A stretch of 64,000 nucleotides of DNA from Auanema rhodensis (GCA_964057225.1 OZ059898.1:10416001-10480000); one strand, 5' to 3'; positions 53,001 through 60,248 are shown, numbered from the stretch's first letter. Numbers and translations are program-made. Notes: generated by a model not told the origin, from the letters alone.

Positions 53001-55674
53001 GTATCTCTTTTTGATCGATTACAAGGGCTGATTGAGTGGTTGGTAACAGAATAATGCCGTCTCCAATTATCACATCATATTCACTCATGTCGATATAGTT
53101 GCATCGATATTCATAAGGCTGTTTCTCCCATATGATGATTGAGGTATCTGATGCACATTCTCCATGATGCGCTAAGCATCCTTCAGTATTTAGTATTAAA
53201 TTGGAGATTATAGTTTCATCTGGCATCCGTGTCATAACCCCTTTTTCGATAACCAATCTGGCTTTCTCTTCACATAGTTCATTATTAAAAGATCGGCCTG
53301 GCGAGAAGGAAGGCTCGTCAGTTGCATATGTTATGCTGTCGATCTTCTTTAATTCACTCCAATTCCATCTTCTATCTCTCACTGCCAGTCTGCATTCTGC
53401 AGCTGGTATCTTTTCAATTCTCGCTATCGTTGTATTGGTATCTCTAAGGAACAAAAGGTCTCTGATACACATTTTATGAATTTCTTTGGAGCATCTCCAT
53501 GCATCCCATTCATGTGCCGTTTGATTCCTTGTATAAAGATGAACTTTTGTTCGTAAGATATGCTTTATTGGTGGTAATAAGCATTTTCGGAGAGATGGGG
53601 GACGGAGAAGGGCTCCTCCAGTAGCTTTAGTACATAGCTGGTATGCTTCAGCTGTTGTAACCAGTGATAAGATTACTGATAAAGCTACGGCTAAAGTCAA
53701 AGGAGATATCAGAGTCAAATTATTGACTCTTGAGCCTCTACCTCTGCCTCTATTGTTGTTATTTCCCCTAAAGGTACTGTTATTTCTCTGTCTATTATTG
53801 CTCATTTCTTGATTTTGTGATGCATTATGGCTTCTTTGATACCCATTTTGATTTTGATTCTGATAATTTCGACCGCGGTCACCAAAATTGCGGTTCCTAG
53901 CAAATGGGTTTTGGAAATTCCAGCCTTTTTGATTTTTTGAAAATTTATGATAATTTTGATTGTTTTGAAAGTTTGGATGATAATTGTTATAATTATTATA
54001 ATTTTGATAATTTTTATTATTAAAAGATTGATAACCTCTTGCCATACCTCTCCCACCATTGTTTCTGCGCGGGGGGAAAGTTCTTTCAATTGCGTTAACC
54101 AATAGCGCCTGAGGGTCTGCTACTTGGTTTGCAATTGATTCCTCCCAGCGAGCACTATCAACAGCCTCAGCAAAAGTTTTGGGTTTTGCTCGAATTACCC
54201 CTGGGCGTATCGTATTTTTCAAGCCTCTCAAAAATGTGGACCTCAGAATGTGATCTTTATGAGTATCACTATTAGAGAAAGCATTTAAGCTGAGGTTTCT
54301 TAACGTTTGTGCAAAACCATCAATTGATAAATCGCCTTGAGTGCTGTTTTGAAGTGTGATAAGGGCAGGGTCTTGATTGTATTCGGGACACAGCTTGGAT
54401 GTTAACTCTTCTATTAGGGTAACCCAAGGTCCAGCTGTTCTGACCTTGTCAGGTAGCTCTAAATAAGCTTCCTCTGCTCTATCATTTTTCAATAGTAATG
54501 GTAAAATAGTTAGTCTTTCGGGCATCACTAAGCCTAAGGCGTTAGAAAAGGTATTAAACTTTGCCACGAAATCTCTAAAGTTACGACTTCCGTCGTATAT
54601 GGGGCAATAAGGTGAGCTTAATGCGTGCGCAATGGTAGATTTACCAGCTCCCGGAAGACGTGGTGTCTCCGTCATGGTTGGTATATCCTCAGGGTATGTG
54701 CGAGATGACGTAATCCCTTTACTGCCTGAGCTTCTCGCCGTTAAGTTCTTACCTCCCTTTTTCGAGTTACCAGATGTTGGATAACTAATGATAGGGGCGG
54801 CTGAGGAGAACCGCTTCCCTGGGAGTTTGATAACTCGACTCGTTGCCTGAGGCGTCGAATGTATTGAAACGCTTGAGCTGGGTATAGCGCTATCTGACTT
54901 ATTAAGGGCTGGGTTGGAGGATACGTGAAGAGAGTTATCAACTTGTTCTGTTGTTACCTCCCCTGGAGACAAATTCAAAACTTTTATTAAGCGAGCTGTT
55001 AAAGATTTCTTACTTTTGAACTTATCAGTAGTTAGTGATAAGGGCAAAACTTCGGTAATTTCCTGATTTGGTTCTACGGGATTATTAGAGGTTGAGCGCC
55101 TACGCGGTGTATTAGTTTTTCTTTTATTAATCTTTTTAGAATCAAGCTTTTTCGAATCAAGCTTATCAGTGATAACTGATAAGGGTGATTTGCGAATAGT
55201 GAGAGATGAGGTTTTATTAAGTTGTGAGTTTTCTATCGGAGTGGAAAATGCCTGCGGTGTTAGAGTTAGTTCAAAAGAAGATGCAAGATCGTTATCAGTA
55301 TTAACTGATAAAGTTGATAAGTTTAGGTGGGGGGTGGCTGGTGAAGTATTAGAGGTTATTTGTTTTGGTTTTTGAATTTTTTGAATCTTTTTATTACTTT
55401 TAAAAGAGTGTACCTTTGGAGTTGAAGCTGAAGTTTGAATATTGTAGTCCTGAATATAGAAATCAGGGTCCTCTTCGGTGTTGTCCGGAGGTGAATACGT
55501 GCCTTCTCGAGGAATGAAGGTTTTCTCGACTTTGGGTTTTACCTCTTGTTCAGGCTCTTCAATCTGAACACTGAGGAGTCGAGTGCGGCTTCTGGTTCGA
55601 CTGGCGACTGCGATGTCGTCACTGGACTCAGAAGGGTATAGAGCAGGGACGGCCGAAGAGTATCTTCGTGCCAC
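47020..55674 (-). CDS. Gag-glycoprotein-Pol polyprotein in a single frame
   Basis: There is one stop-free frame of 2,884 codons; numbering runs from 55674, which is GTG, not ATG. The first in-frame ATG is codon 334 (54675), just before the Gag homology, and an in-frame stop lies upstream near 55755. Domains: Ser/Thr/Lys-rich extension 1-333; Gag capsid-like ~360-525; Asn/Gly/Arg-rich tail ~537-652; glycoprotein-like block ~653-1652; aspartic protease with DSG at 1695-1697; RT with Asp2074 and YLDD 2135-2138; RNase H with Asp2284; integrase with HHCC finger (Cys2539, Cys2542), Asp2573, Asp2633, Glu2669 (D,D35E) and a GPY-like C-terminal module. All pol catalytic residues I looked for are present. 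The frame is much longer than a usual Gypsy Gag-Pol because of the glycoprotein block. Start and splicing are unresolved. Confidence 0.9.
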   Translation of the reverse strand: MARRYSSAVPALYPSESSDDIAVASRTRSRTRLLSVQIEEPEQEVKPKVEKTFIPREGTYSPPDNTEEDPDFYIQDYNIQTSASTPKVHSFKSNKKIQKIQKPKQITSNTSPATPHLNLSTLSVNTDNDLASSFELTLTPQAFSTPIENSQLNKTSSLTIRKSPLSVITDKLDSKKLDSKKINKRKTNTPRRRSTSNNPVEPNQEITEVLPLSLTTDKFKSKKSLTARLIKVLNLSPGEVTTEQVDNSLHVSSNPALNKSDSAIPSSSVSIHSTPQATSRVIKLPGKRFSSAAPIISYPTSGNSKKGGKNLTARSSGSKGITSSRTYPEDIPTMTETPRLPGAGKSTIAHALSSPYCPIYDGSRNFRDFVAKFNTFSNALGLVMPERLTILPLLLKNDRAEEAYLELPDKVRTAGPWVTLIEELTSKLCPEYNQDPALITLQNSTQGDLSIDGFAQTLRNLSLNAFSNSDTHKDHILRSTFLRGLKNTIRPGVIRAKPKTFAEAVDSARWEESIANQVADPQALLVNAIERTFPPRRNNGGRGMARGYQSFNNKNYQNYNNYNNYHPNFQNNQNYHKFSKNQKGWNFQNPFARNRNFGDRGRNYQNQNQNGYQRSHNASQNQEMSNNRQRNNSTFRGNNNNRGRGRGSRVNNLTLISPLTLAVALSVILSLVTTAEAYQLCTKATGGALLRPPSLRKCLLPPIKHILRTKVHLYTRNQTAHEWDAWRCSKEIHKMCIRDLLFLRDTNTTIARIEKIPAAECRLAVRDRRWNWSELKKIDSITYATDEPSFSPGRSFNNELCEEKARLVIEKGVMTRMPDETIISNLILNTEGCLAHHGECASDTSIIIWEKQPYEYRCNYIDMSEYDVIIGDGIILLPTTQSALVIDQKEIPKQISSCFKQPIFHTTTGNYILLPQYPNDTNIHVLIEREYKKLPAKRDKKAIAECTVELNKEWIQKQEDFETLILNICPYPFLRPVMSNPGIYQIIPLIKARRAVNPSYSIIDWVSAHPEKFYFFLRSPVSDKSIQRFLQTYEIHDPEEAILYFLAQKELAATTRGAIRYLTSKQLLEQIGDRLTAHEFDEKLLEKDGSYRERAESIAMELAYTPVIFENNLSVPSRQEVLKSFVNMPPIRPTLTTDNADERIVLRNTLYLYHNLMTLRVIRPNKTAAAVDDEKFRQLTINVPDTNKLYRDKDSNYGISMGPHPRIQTPSADTRQLLIKTFLPLLEDIETPPYLTRRLSLTTTTDKPASLVQETTISYTTRIPTTTIVDTTTAVITTTLSPTTLATVTDTASRTLRKQRTSSPPVETREIQAQATYTASKVNNEIQFNLNVSRRIAQDHLQYTTTLIQEELQKHFMESYESICEIQNRYLELWRSILHIEPTIAMRTILGREDIAARFVGSDIVHVHICLPLQPKAVYHNHKINDTCYLETPVITEDERLYFAAPGSRDLLTHGKEIDCEHVPTDVYYQNGEWININGSVEVKPISLFDKAQYHQLTPLKFTGANLYTNLSLRVYSMSTAIAYGASLASIRQNHVLHTIHNDPKITSAFNLLKKGSDYISKAAEFTTSAWTSVKQFLIGSIERTLIFIGSIVTIAAVLIIFFVVAKFWFFRATPLTVMHVHEIDNEPPGYEETLELVSRPDQQMPDNIMKQYYPALVTFIPIAIPFVASIASAETKLPLIYISVEDKLILALWDSGSSVSYVRLSTLKYLNMAENVKKRHLVAMAANKSTFTFYGKINLVIEIAGYEIEHTFLVSNDHDCPAPALIGLDFMKALDSENIDVSLKPSKKRLEIGNNAIPLIGNESIKHTEITVNIINLRTKTLKPDEEAPIPIKTDKPLESNEVVVLGDSGSALKSLYPTAFRDTSGVYVMFRNDTDETIAMEANSVIGQAIIGEIPACEPFKHKPILPYVPPEADWESKLPYFPRDFIKDLDLENADLMKEEKHELTKIIESYREAFLNEDRKIGLFKGPIEHTIPLRTDMDMPKPRITRIPLGKQEEIEKQVKEMLEQGIIEPSTSLFNSPVVLVKKKDDTYRFVTDFRALNNVTRKQTYVIPSISDIVDLAAGAQFFSNFDLVSGFFQISLRKSDRPLTAFTTTSGTYQYKRMPMGLCGAPHTFQTAVRYLQSKCSCKLFVYLDDLLVISDTREQHLKDIDDLLQAVEELGMKIKLKKCAFAQPEVKFLGLIVGRQGIKPDPQKVAAIQDYPAPKNATGVRAFLGMVGFFRKFMKDFARIASPLYDLTKADTEFKWENKHKEALDLLKRSLIQAPVLSPPKSDRLFIVESDGSNIAIGAVLLQPEDPKQPLKNLHPIAFASRKLVKAERNYAPIEIEALGLVYALNQFRTYILGTHTICITDHRPLTSLMTRRDLFGRLAKFQLVIQEYDIEIKYRAGQLNKVCDALSRYIGEEANDAKPETKKKKIEEIHINAINTPTIKEIQLNTPWIKRTIAEIEYRAQKNMTANDRYCVINDLLYTKPTDKKPQPAIVIPQEHPIIEEIIKVFHEDPTIAAHQGIIKTKEAILRRFYWTNMQNDITIFIKNCIKCAQRKKDPHSMTVQPIGHFEIPSKPFERVHMDVMGPFPPSKRNCTYVITMQDAFTKWSTTIAVPQITTEITIDRFLRHFVYIFGPPHRLITDRGSNFVSKKFEEMCTKLGIKHEPTLPHQKNSNGQVERLHRTLEEGLTHYLKEDLSDWDTVLPKITFAINNIQHATTGIAPYIALFGKECRMSMDAELPETITQIQEISEELLQRRPDMDKRDEIIKNRIAKNQENAKKKKDRTQRTHHRDIQSGDMVMTTIKSHQIGQKLRKSYDGPYEVINVEGSKVQIRNSSGKLQDIHKDNLKIFSPASQNISYNTRARFRESQAEEDSDIEIIEVINRNNKDSIDAS
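50719..53718 (-). other. Envelope-like glycoprotein block inside the polyprotein (codons ~653-1652)
   Basis: It opens with a hydrophobic segment (653-675) ending TTAEA before Tyr678, like a signal peptide. About 900 residues follow with scattered cysteines and at least ten N-X-S/T sequons (for example NQT, NWS, NDT, NGS, NLS). A Thr-rich mucin-like stretch covers 1242-1291. A furin-like RKQR lies at 1297-1300, suggesting surface and transmembrane subunits. A strong transmembrane helix (1586-1606) is followed by a cytoplasmic stretch with PPGYEE, which resembles late-domain or WW-ligand motifs. A second hydrophobic segment (1655-1673, ending ASA) precedes the protease. No specific viral glycoprotein family was recognised by eye. 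Confidence 0.65.
54676..55674 (-). other. Met-less N-terminal extension of the polyprotein frame
   Basis: 333 open codons upstream of the first ATG, rich in Ser, Thr, Lys and Pro and predicted disordered by composition. Its length without stops in AT-rich DNA argues that it is translated. It contains three copies of an L-S-x-x-T-D-K/N motif, encoded by near-palindromic DNA. A start must come from an upstream exon, a non-AUG codon, or the ATG at 54675 with the extension unused. Confidence 0.6.
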
Positions 55675-56090
55675 TTTGGAATCACTCTTGGTTTGGAAAA
55701 ACCGCGAGTGTTTCGTTATATGGGGGATGTTGACGTTGAATGAGTGACAAGAAATTCAGGTCGGTTATAGGGAAAAGTAAGAAAAGTTTGAAGATTGAGA
55801 CGTGGCGTCTTTCGCCGAGAGTCGTTATTAGATGAGAAAGAGTTTTAAAATCTTGGCCTGAGATCTGGCTCCGCCTATCTACCGTATTCTCTTTTCTTTA
55901 TTCTTTTTCACAGATGTTCATCAATTATAAATTTTGTTGGTCTTCGCTCTTTCCAGCCTCAATCTTAATACTTTACTCTAATTAAATTCTTGAAAGTATG
56001 AGAGAGATTTTCAGTCGTTTTATGTCCCCTTTTTATGCATAAGATTCTTTATATTTGTAGAGCTGAAGAAGGAAAAAAAAAAATCAAAGA

Positions 56091-56630
56091 ATGGCTTATG
56101 AAGGTCTATCGGGAATGACTTTTGTCTTGAGAAAGCTGTACGCTGACCTCGTCTTGTATGATCAAGACGAAGTGTTAGCTTATAGGCCTCACCCAGACAT
56201 GATTAAGATGGTTGGTTAAAACAAAGAAACATGTTATATTAATAATAAAAAAAAATTTTAGTTTATCGAGGATTTAAAAATGCATTATCTGGGGAGGGGA
56301 TTAGTGAATTTCTCCCTAATGCAAGAAATAGCGGATGAGGTTGCAGCTATTGGGCGATGGTGCCTCACCGATTTGTGCGCGCATTGGTATGAAAACCCCA
56401 ATTTAATCGCATCCCCTTGGAATTGGTATGAGCATAAGCCTCATGATTTTTATGATTATATGTCTAAAATTTTGTTTAAAATTTATTTGTTTTACGAACA
56501 GTCTCCTATGGGCTTATTGCTAAGGACCTCTGCGGATTCAGAGTATTCGCAGTATTTAGAGCCTAGCAATGAGCCCATCTCACAGCCTATAGAATTTGTG
56601 AGACAGTTGCATTTTAAATGGGGCTTTTAA
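56091..56630 (+). CDS. Two-exon gene of unknown function, antisense within the retroelement leader (162 aa)
   Basis: Exon 1 is 56091-56210, the intron 56211-56261 (51 bp, AT-rich, GT...TTTTAG) and exon 2 56262-56630. Splicing in phase 0 joins 40 codons to 122 codons without a stop; unspliced, exon 1 ends after 42 codons at 56217-56219. The ATG at 56091 has A at -3 and is the first after an in-frame stop at 56064. A TTTTCAG site at about 56008-56014 could accept a spliced leader. AATAAA lies 17 bp after the stop. The product is rich in Tyr, Trp, Phe and His, with one cluster WNWYEHKPHDFYDY in exon 2, and has no signal peptide or transmembrane segment I can see. I do not recognise the family. 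It could be an accessory gene of the element or a captured host gene. Confidence 0.6.
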
Positions 56631-56646
56631 CAATTGTTTTATATAT

Positions 56647-56652
56647 AATAAA
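56647..56652 (+). promoter_or_regulatory. Poly(A) signal of the antisense gene
   Basis: AATAAA on the plus strand, 17 bp after the stop codon at 56630, followed by T-rich sequence. It supports plus-strand transcription independent of the element. Confidence 0.55.
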
Positions 56653-57607
56653 TACTTAATTTCACTCATTTGTTCTCTCTCTCTCTTTTTTTTTTTCATA
56701 ACACAAACTTTGGTCGAGCTTATTAATAAAGAAGGAGTGCGTGCGCCTTGGGAAAATGGCTCATGTGCACGTTGATTATTAAAAGCCGTGGGCGATTCTT
56801 TTCCGGAATGATTTTGGCATGCTAATGAGATTCCGAGAATATTTAAAAAGATTGCTCATTTTACTAATGGACTGAGACCAAAGCTCGTTTATAAAACGCA
56901 ATTTTTTTCTTTAAACCATTTTACTAATTTATAGAATATTACAATATGAAGACTACGGTAGGTGTGTGGGAATATCTTATGATGTTAGCAACAAAAATGA
57001 GCTGAGGAAGGTGACACATTCTACGGAGAAGAAAACATCCGTAGCCCATGTGCTTTCGCCAAAATGACCTGACAGGCAATAAAATTTGTGCCAGGATTTT
57101 TCGGACTAGTGTGGTCTATTCTCACAATCAAAAAAAATAAAATAAAATAAAAAACCGAATAACGGCTCCCGCAAAAATATTTAGTTAGCATGCTCTTTTA
57201 CGCCTGAATTTAACTTTCAAATCTCTAGTCCTGACCACAATAAAATATTAAACTTTGTGCGCTTTCAAAATTTCATTCTAACTCCTCGTTGCCAAATAAT
57301 AATGAAATCAAAATTTCGTTTGGTGAAATTGTCCCCTATTTCGATCCAAACGTCCTCAAAAAAAATGCAAGAGAAGCGGTGCAGGATACGATATTATAAG
57401 GGTGGACACTCAGACGGTTTTATGAGTGGGGACAGCGGGTAAAATTTCAAAATTATATAGTCCTAGCTCTCTAAAAGAGAGATCCCTTGTACCTGCACCT
57501 TATACAAGTTGGCGCCCTCATTATGTTGCTAACCGTGGAGGAAGTTTTAATTTAGATATCAAAATAAGGACTTTTTATGCGAGTTTTTGCGACAAAAATG
57601 AGTTCGA

Positions 57608-57620
57608 GGTGGAACCTCCA
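57608..57620 (-). promoter_or_regulatory. Primer binding site, complementary to tRNA-Gln
   Basis: Directly next to the 5' LTR, the minus strand reads TGGAGGTTCCACC. This is the complement of the 3' end of animal tRNA-Gln (GGTGGAACCT plus CCA), 13 nt without a mismatch. tRNA-Gln assignment is from memory of the conserved acceptor GGTTCCA. Confidence 0.8.
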
Positions 57621-57986
57621 CGTTCCATTATGCTCCTACGTATATTGAACAGACCATTGTAGTCTGCTCAACTACGCGTATAGTATTCCATAAGTGTAGC
57701 GGTATGGAAACAGAGCATAAGGATTACATAAGATAAGGAAATATATAGGTTTATTATACACAATACAATATCATTACAATACAATAACAGAAGGATAAAG
57801 TAAACTACACTTACAAGACAAAGACTAATATATAAGATTAACTAAGTTAGATGCAAACCGTCCATGGGCTTGCAAAGGGGCGAACTCCCGAATAGGGGCA
57901 TGAGGGAAGGCGGTGCCATTCCACATTCCTCTAGTCGGTCTGGCTCTAACCCTGCAGTTACATATATAGAGTCTCCGAATGGAACG
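57621..57986 (-). repeat. 5' LTR of the Gypsy-like element
   Basis: 366 bp, apparently identical to the 3' LTR. In element orientation: U3 with a GC-rich stretch, TATATA (plus 57829-57834), AATAAA (plus 57750-57755), then U5 with a stem-loop (57645-57671, 10-bp stem with one G-T pair, 7-nt loop). Ends are CGTTCCATT and AATGGAACG. It drives minus-strand transcription toward the polyprotein. Confidence 0.93.
57645..57671 (-). other. U5 stem-loop
   Basis: Plus strand TTGAACAGAC, loop CATTGTA, then GTCTGCTCAA. It is present in all 26 LTR copies. It may matter for RNA packaging, priming or termination; only the pairing is visible. Confidence 0.55.
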
Positions 57987-57990
57987 CGGG
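57987..57990. repeat. Target-site duplication CGGG, right
   Basis: Matches 46407-46410. The satellite resumes at once as TAAAACTGTTGAAC. Confidence 0.9.
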
Positions 57991-58055
57991 TAAAACTGTT
58001 GAACTAAAACAGTCTTTATAAAATATAAATGATATTTTTTTTATAAAAGTGAAGT

Positions 58056-58126
58056 TGCATCGGCCGGGAATCGAACCCGGGTCGCCCGCGTGGCAGGCGA
58101 GCATTCTACCACTGAACCACCGATGC
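58056..58126 (-). tRNA. tRNA-Gly(GCC), copy 11, next to the retroelement insertion
   Basis: Body identical to copy 1. The TTTT terminator and the following T-run lie between the gene and the retroelement, whose LTR starts 69 bp from the tRNA 3' end, so the transcription unit was left intact. Confidence 0.97.
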
Positions 58127-59151
58127 TTCGAAAATGTTAGATTGTTTCCGAAAAATTATGAAAAGTCAAGTTCTACTGATTTGAAGAGAATTGTAAGTTT
58201 TAGAAAAGAATTAAAGTTCAGCTATCTCTACTATTAACTGATTATCGGCTAAAATAAGGTAACAGTTTTTATTGAAAGTTTCCATGATTAAGATTAAACA
58301 AAGAAAAAAAATCAAAGAGAAACACTTCTTGTTTACTTATTTGATTATAACACTTGAAATTCCAACAAAAGTAAAGTAAAACTGTTAAAGCGAGTAAAAC
58401 TGTTGAACGATTTGAAGACAATTGTAAGTTTTAGAAAAGAATTAAAGTTCAGCTATCTCTACTATTAACTGATTATCGGCTAAAATAAGGTAACAGTTTT
58501 TATTGAAAGTTTCCATGATTATGATTAAACAAAGAAAAAAATCAAAGAGAAACACTTCTTGTTTACTTATTTGATTATAATACTTGAATTTCCAAAAACA
58601 GTAGAATAAAATAGAGAAAGCGACGAAAAAAGTTGAACGATTTGAAGAGAATTGTAAGTTTCAGAAAAGAATCAAAGTTCAGCTATCTCTACTATTAACT
58701 GATTATCGGCTGAAATAAGGTAACAGTTTTTATTGAAAGTTTCCGTGATTAATATTAAACAAAGAAAAAAAAATCAAAGAGAAACACTTCTTGTTTACTT
58801 ATTTGATTATAACACTTGAAATTCCAACAAAAGTAAAGTAAAACTGTTAAAGCGAGTAAAACTGTTGAACGATTTGAAGACAATTGTAAGTTGAAGAAAA
58901 AAATTAAAGTTTAGCTCTCTCTACTATTAACTGAATGTCGGCTGAAATAAGGTAACAGTTTTTATTAAAAGTTTCCATGATTAAGATTAAACAAAGAAAA
59001 AAAATCAAAGAGAAACACTTCTTGTTTACTAATTTGATTATAACACTTGAAAATCCAACAAAAGTAAAATAAAACTGTGAAAGCGGGTAAAACTGTTGAA
59101 CTAAAACAGTATTTATAAAATATAAATGATATTTTTTTATAAAAGTGAAGT

Positions 59152-59222
59152 TGCATCGGCCGGGAATCGAACCCGGGTCGCCCGCGTGGCAGGCGAGCAT
59201 TCTACCACTGAACCACCGATGC
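59152..59222 (-). tRNA. tRNA-Gly(GCC), copy 12
   Basis: Body identical to copy 1, CTTCTAAAATG right flank, TTTT terminator 8 nt past the 3' end. Confidence 0.97.
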
Positions 59223-60248
59223 TTCTAAAATGTTAGATTGTTTCCGAAAAATTATGAAAAGTCAAGTTCTACTGATTTGAAGAGAATTGTAAGTTTTTGA
59301 AAATAATTAAAAATTAGTTCTCTCTACTATTAACTGATTGTCGGCTAAAATATGGTAACAGTTTTTATAAAAAATTTCCATGATTAGGATTAAACAAAGA
59401 AAAAAATCAAAGAGAAACACTTCTTGTTTACTTACTTGATTATACTACTTGAAATACGAAAAAAAGTAAAGAACAATTGAGAAAGCGACATAAACAGTTG
59501 AACGATTTGAAGAGAATTGTAAGTTTAAGAAAAGAATTAAAGTTTAGCTTTGTCTACTATTAACTGATTATCGGCTGAAATATGGTGACAGTTTTTTATT
59601 AAAAGTTTCCATGATTAAGATTAAACAAAGAAGAAAAAATCAAAGAGAGACACTTCTTGTTTACTTATTTGAATATAATACTTGAAATTCCAAAAACAGT
59701 AGAATAAAATAGAGAAAGCGACGAAAAAAGTTGAACGATTTGAAGAGAATTGTAAGTTTCAGAAAAGAATCAAAGTTCAGCTATCTCTACTATTAACTGA
59801 TTATCGGCTGAAATAAGGTAACAGTTTTTATTAAAAGTTTCCATGATTAAGATTAAACAAAGAAAAAAAATCAAAGAGAAACACTTCTTGTTTACTTATT
59901 TGATTATAATGCTTGAAATTCCAAAAACAGTAGAATAGAATAGAGAAAGCGACGAAAAAAGTTGAACGATTTGATGAGAATTGTAAGTTTTAGAAAAGAA
60001 TTAAAGTTCAGCTATCTCTACTATTAAATGATTATCGGCTAAAATAAGGTAACAGTTTTTATCAAAAGTTTTCATGATTAGGATTAAACAAAGAAAAAAA
60101 ATCAAAGAGAAACACTTCTTGTTTACTAATTTGATTATAACACTTGAAAATCCAACAAAAGTAAAATAAAACTGTGAAAGCGGGTAAAACTGTTGAACTA
60201 AAACAGTATTTATAAAATATAAATGATATTTTTTTATAAAAGTGAAGT

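Larger units (their letters stand above)
55675..57607 (-). other. Long leader of the Gypsy-like element
   Basis: 1.93 kb between the primer site and the polyprotein frame, much longer than most Gypsy leaders. On the minus strand it has no long ORF. It carries a short ATG-initiated frame at 57521 that runs into a good splice donor, CAG|GTACAAG (intron from 57492). On the plus strand it holds the two-exon gene at 56091-56630. The part from 56653 to 57480 shows nothing else I can support. Confidence 0.7.
46411..57986 (-). mobile_element. Complete Ty3/Gypsy-like LTR retrotransposon with an envelope-like block, 11.6 kb
   Basis: Bounded by 366-bp LTRs (46411-46776 and 57621-57986) that appear identical, with a CGGG target duplication on both sides. 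In element orientation: 5' LTR, tRNA-Gln primer site, 1.9-kb leader carrying an opposite-strand gene, one long polyprotein frame, polypurine tract, 3' LTR. Class is taken from the domain order PR-RT-RNase H-IN, the D,D35E integrase and a GPY-like module in the integrase C terminus. Identical LTRs and an intact frame point to a very recent insertion and possibly an active element. It lies 69 bp beyond the 3' end of the tRNA-Gly gene at 58056-58126. Confidence 0.93.

Noticed and set aside
47403..54941. Short ORFs on both strands within the polyprotein region
   Set aside because: They are shadow frames of the long minus-strand frame.
55672..55674. Start codon for the polyprotein at 55674
   Set aside because: The codon is GTG, used as a start only under bacterial rules. 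It is kept as a frame landmark, not as a proven start.
57510..57517. TGGCGCCC as a plus-strand tRNA-Lys-like primer site of another element
   Set aside because: No plus-strand LTR ends next to it, and the match to a primer tRNA stops after eight bases.
57257..57662. Plus-strand ORFs of 61 and 78 codons near the 5' LTR
   Set aside because: No splice, poly(A) or composition support. The second runs into the LTR and overlaps the primer site.
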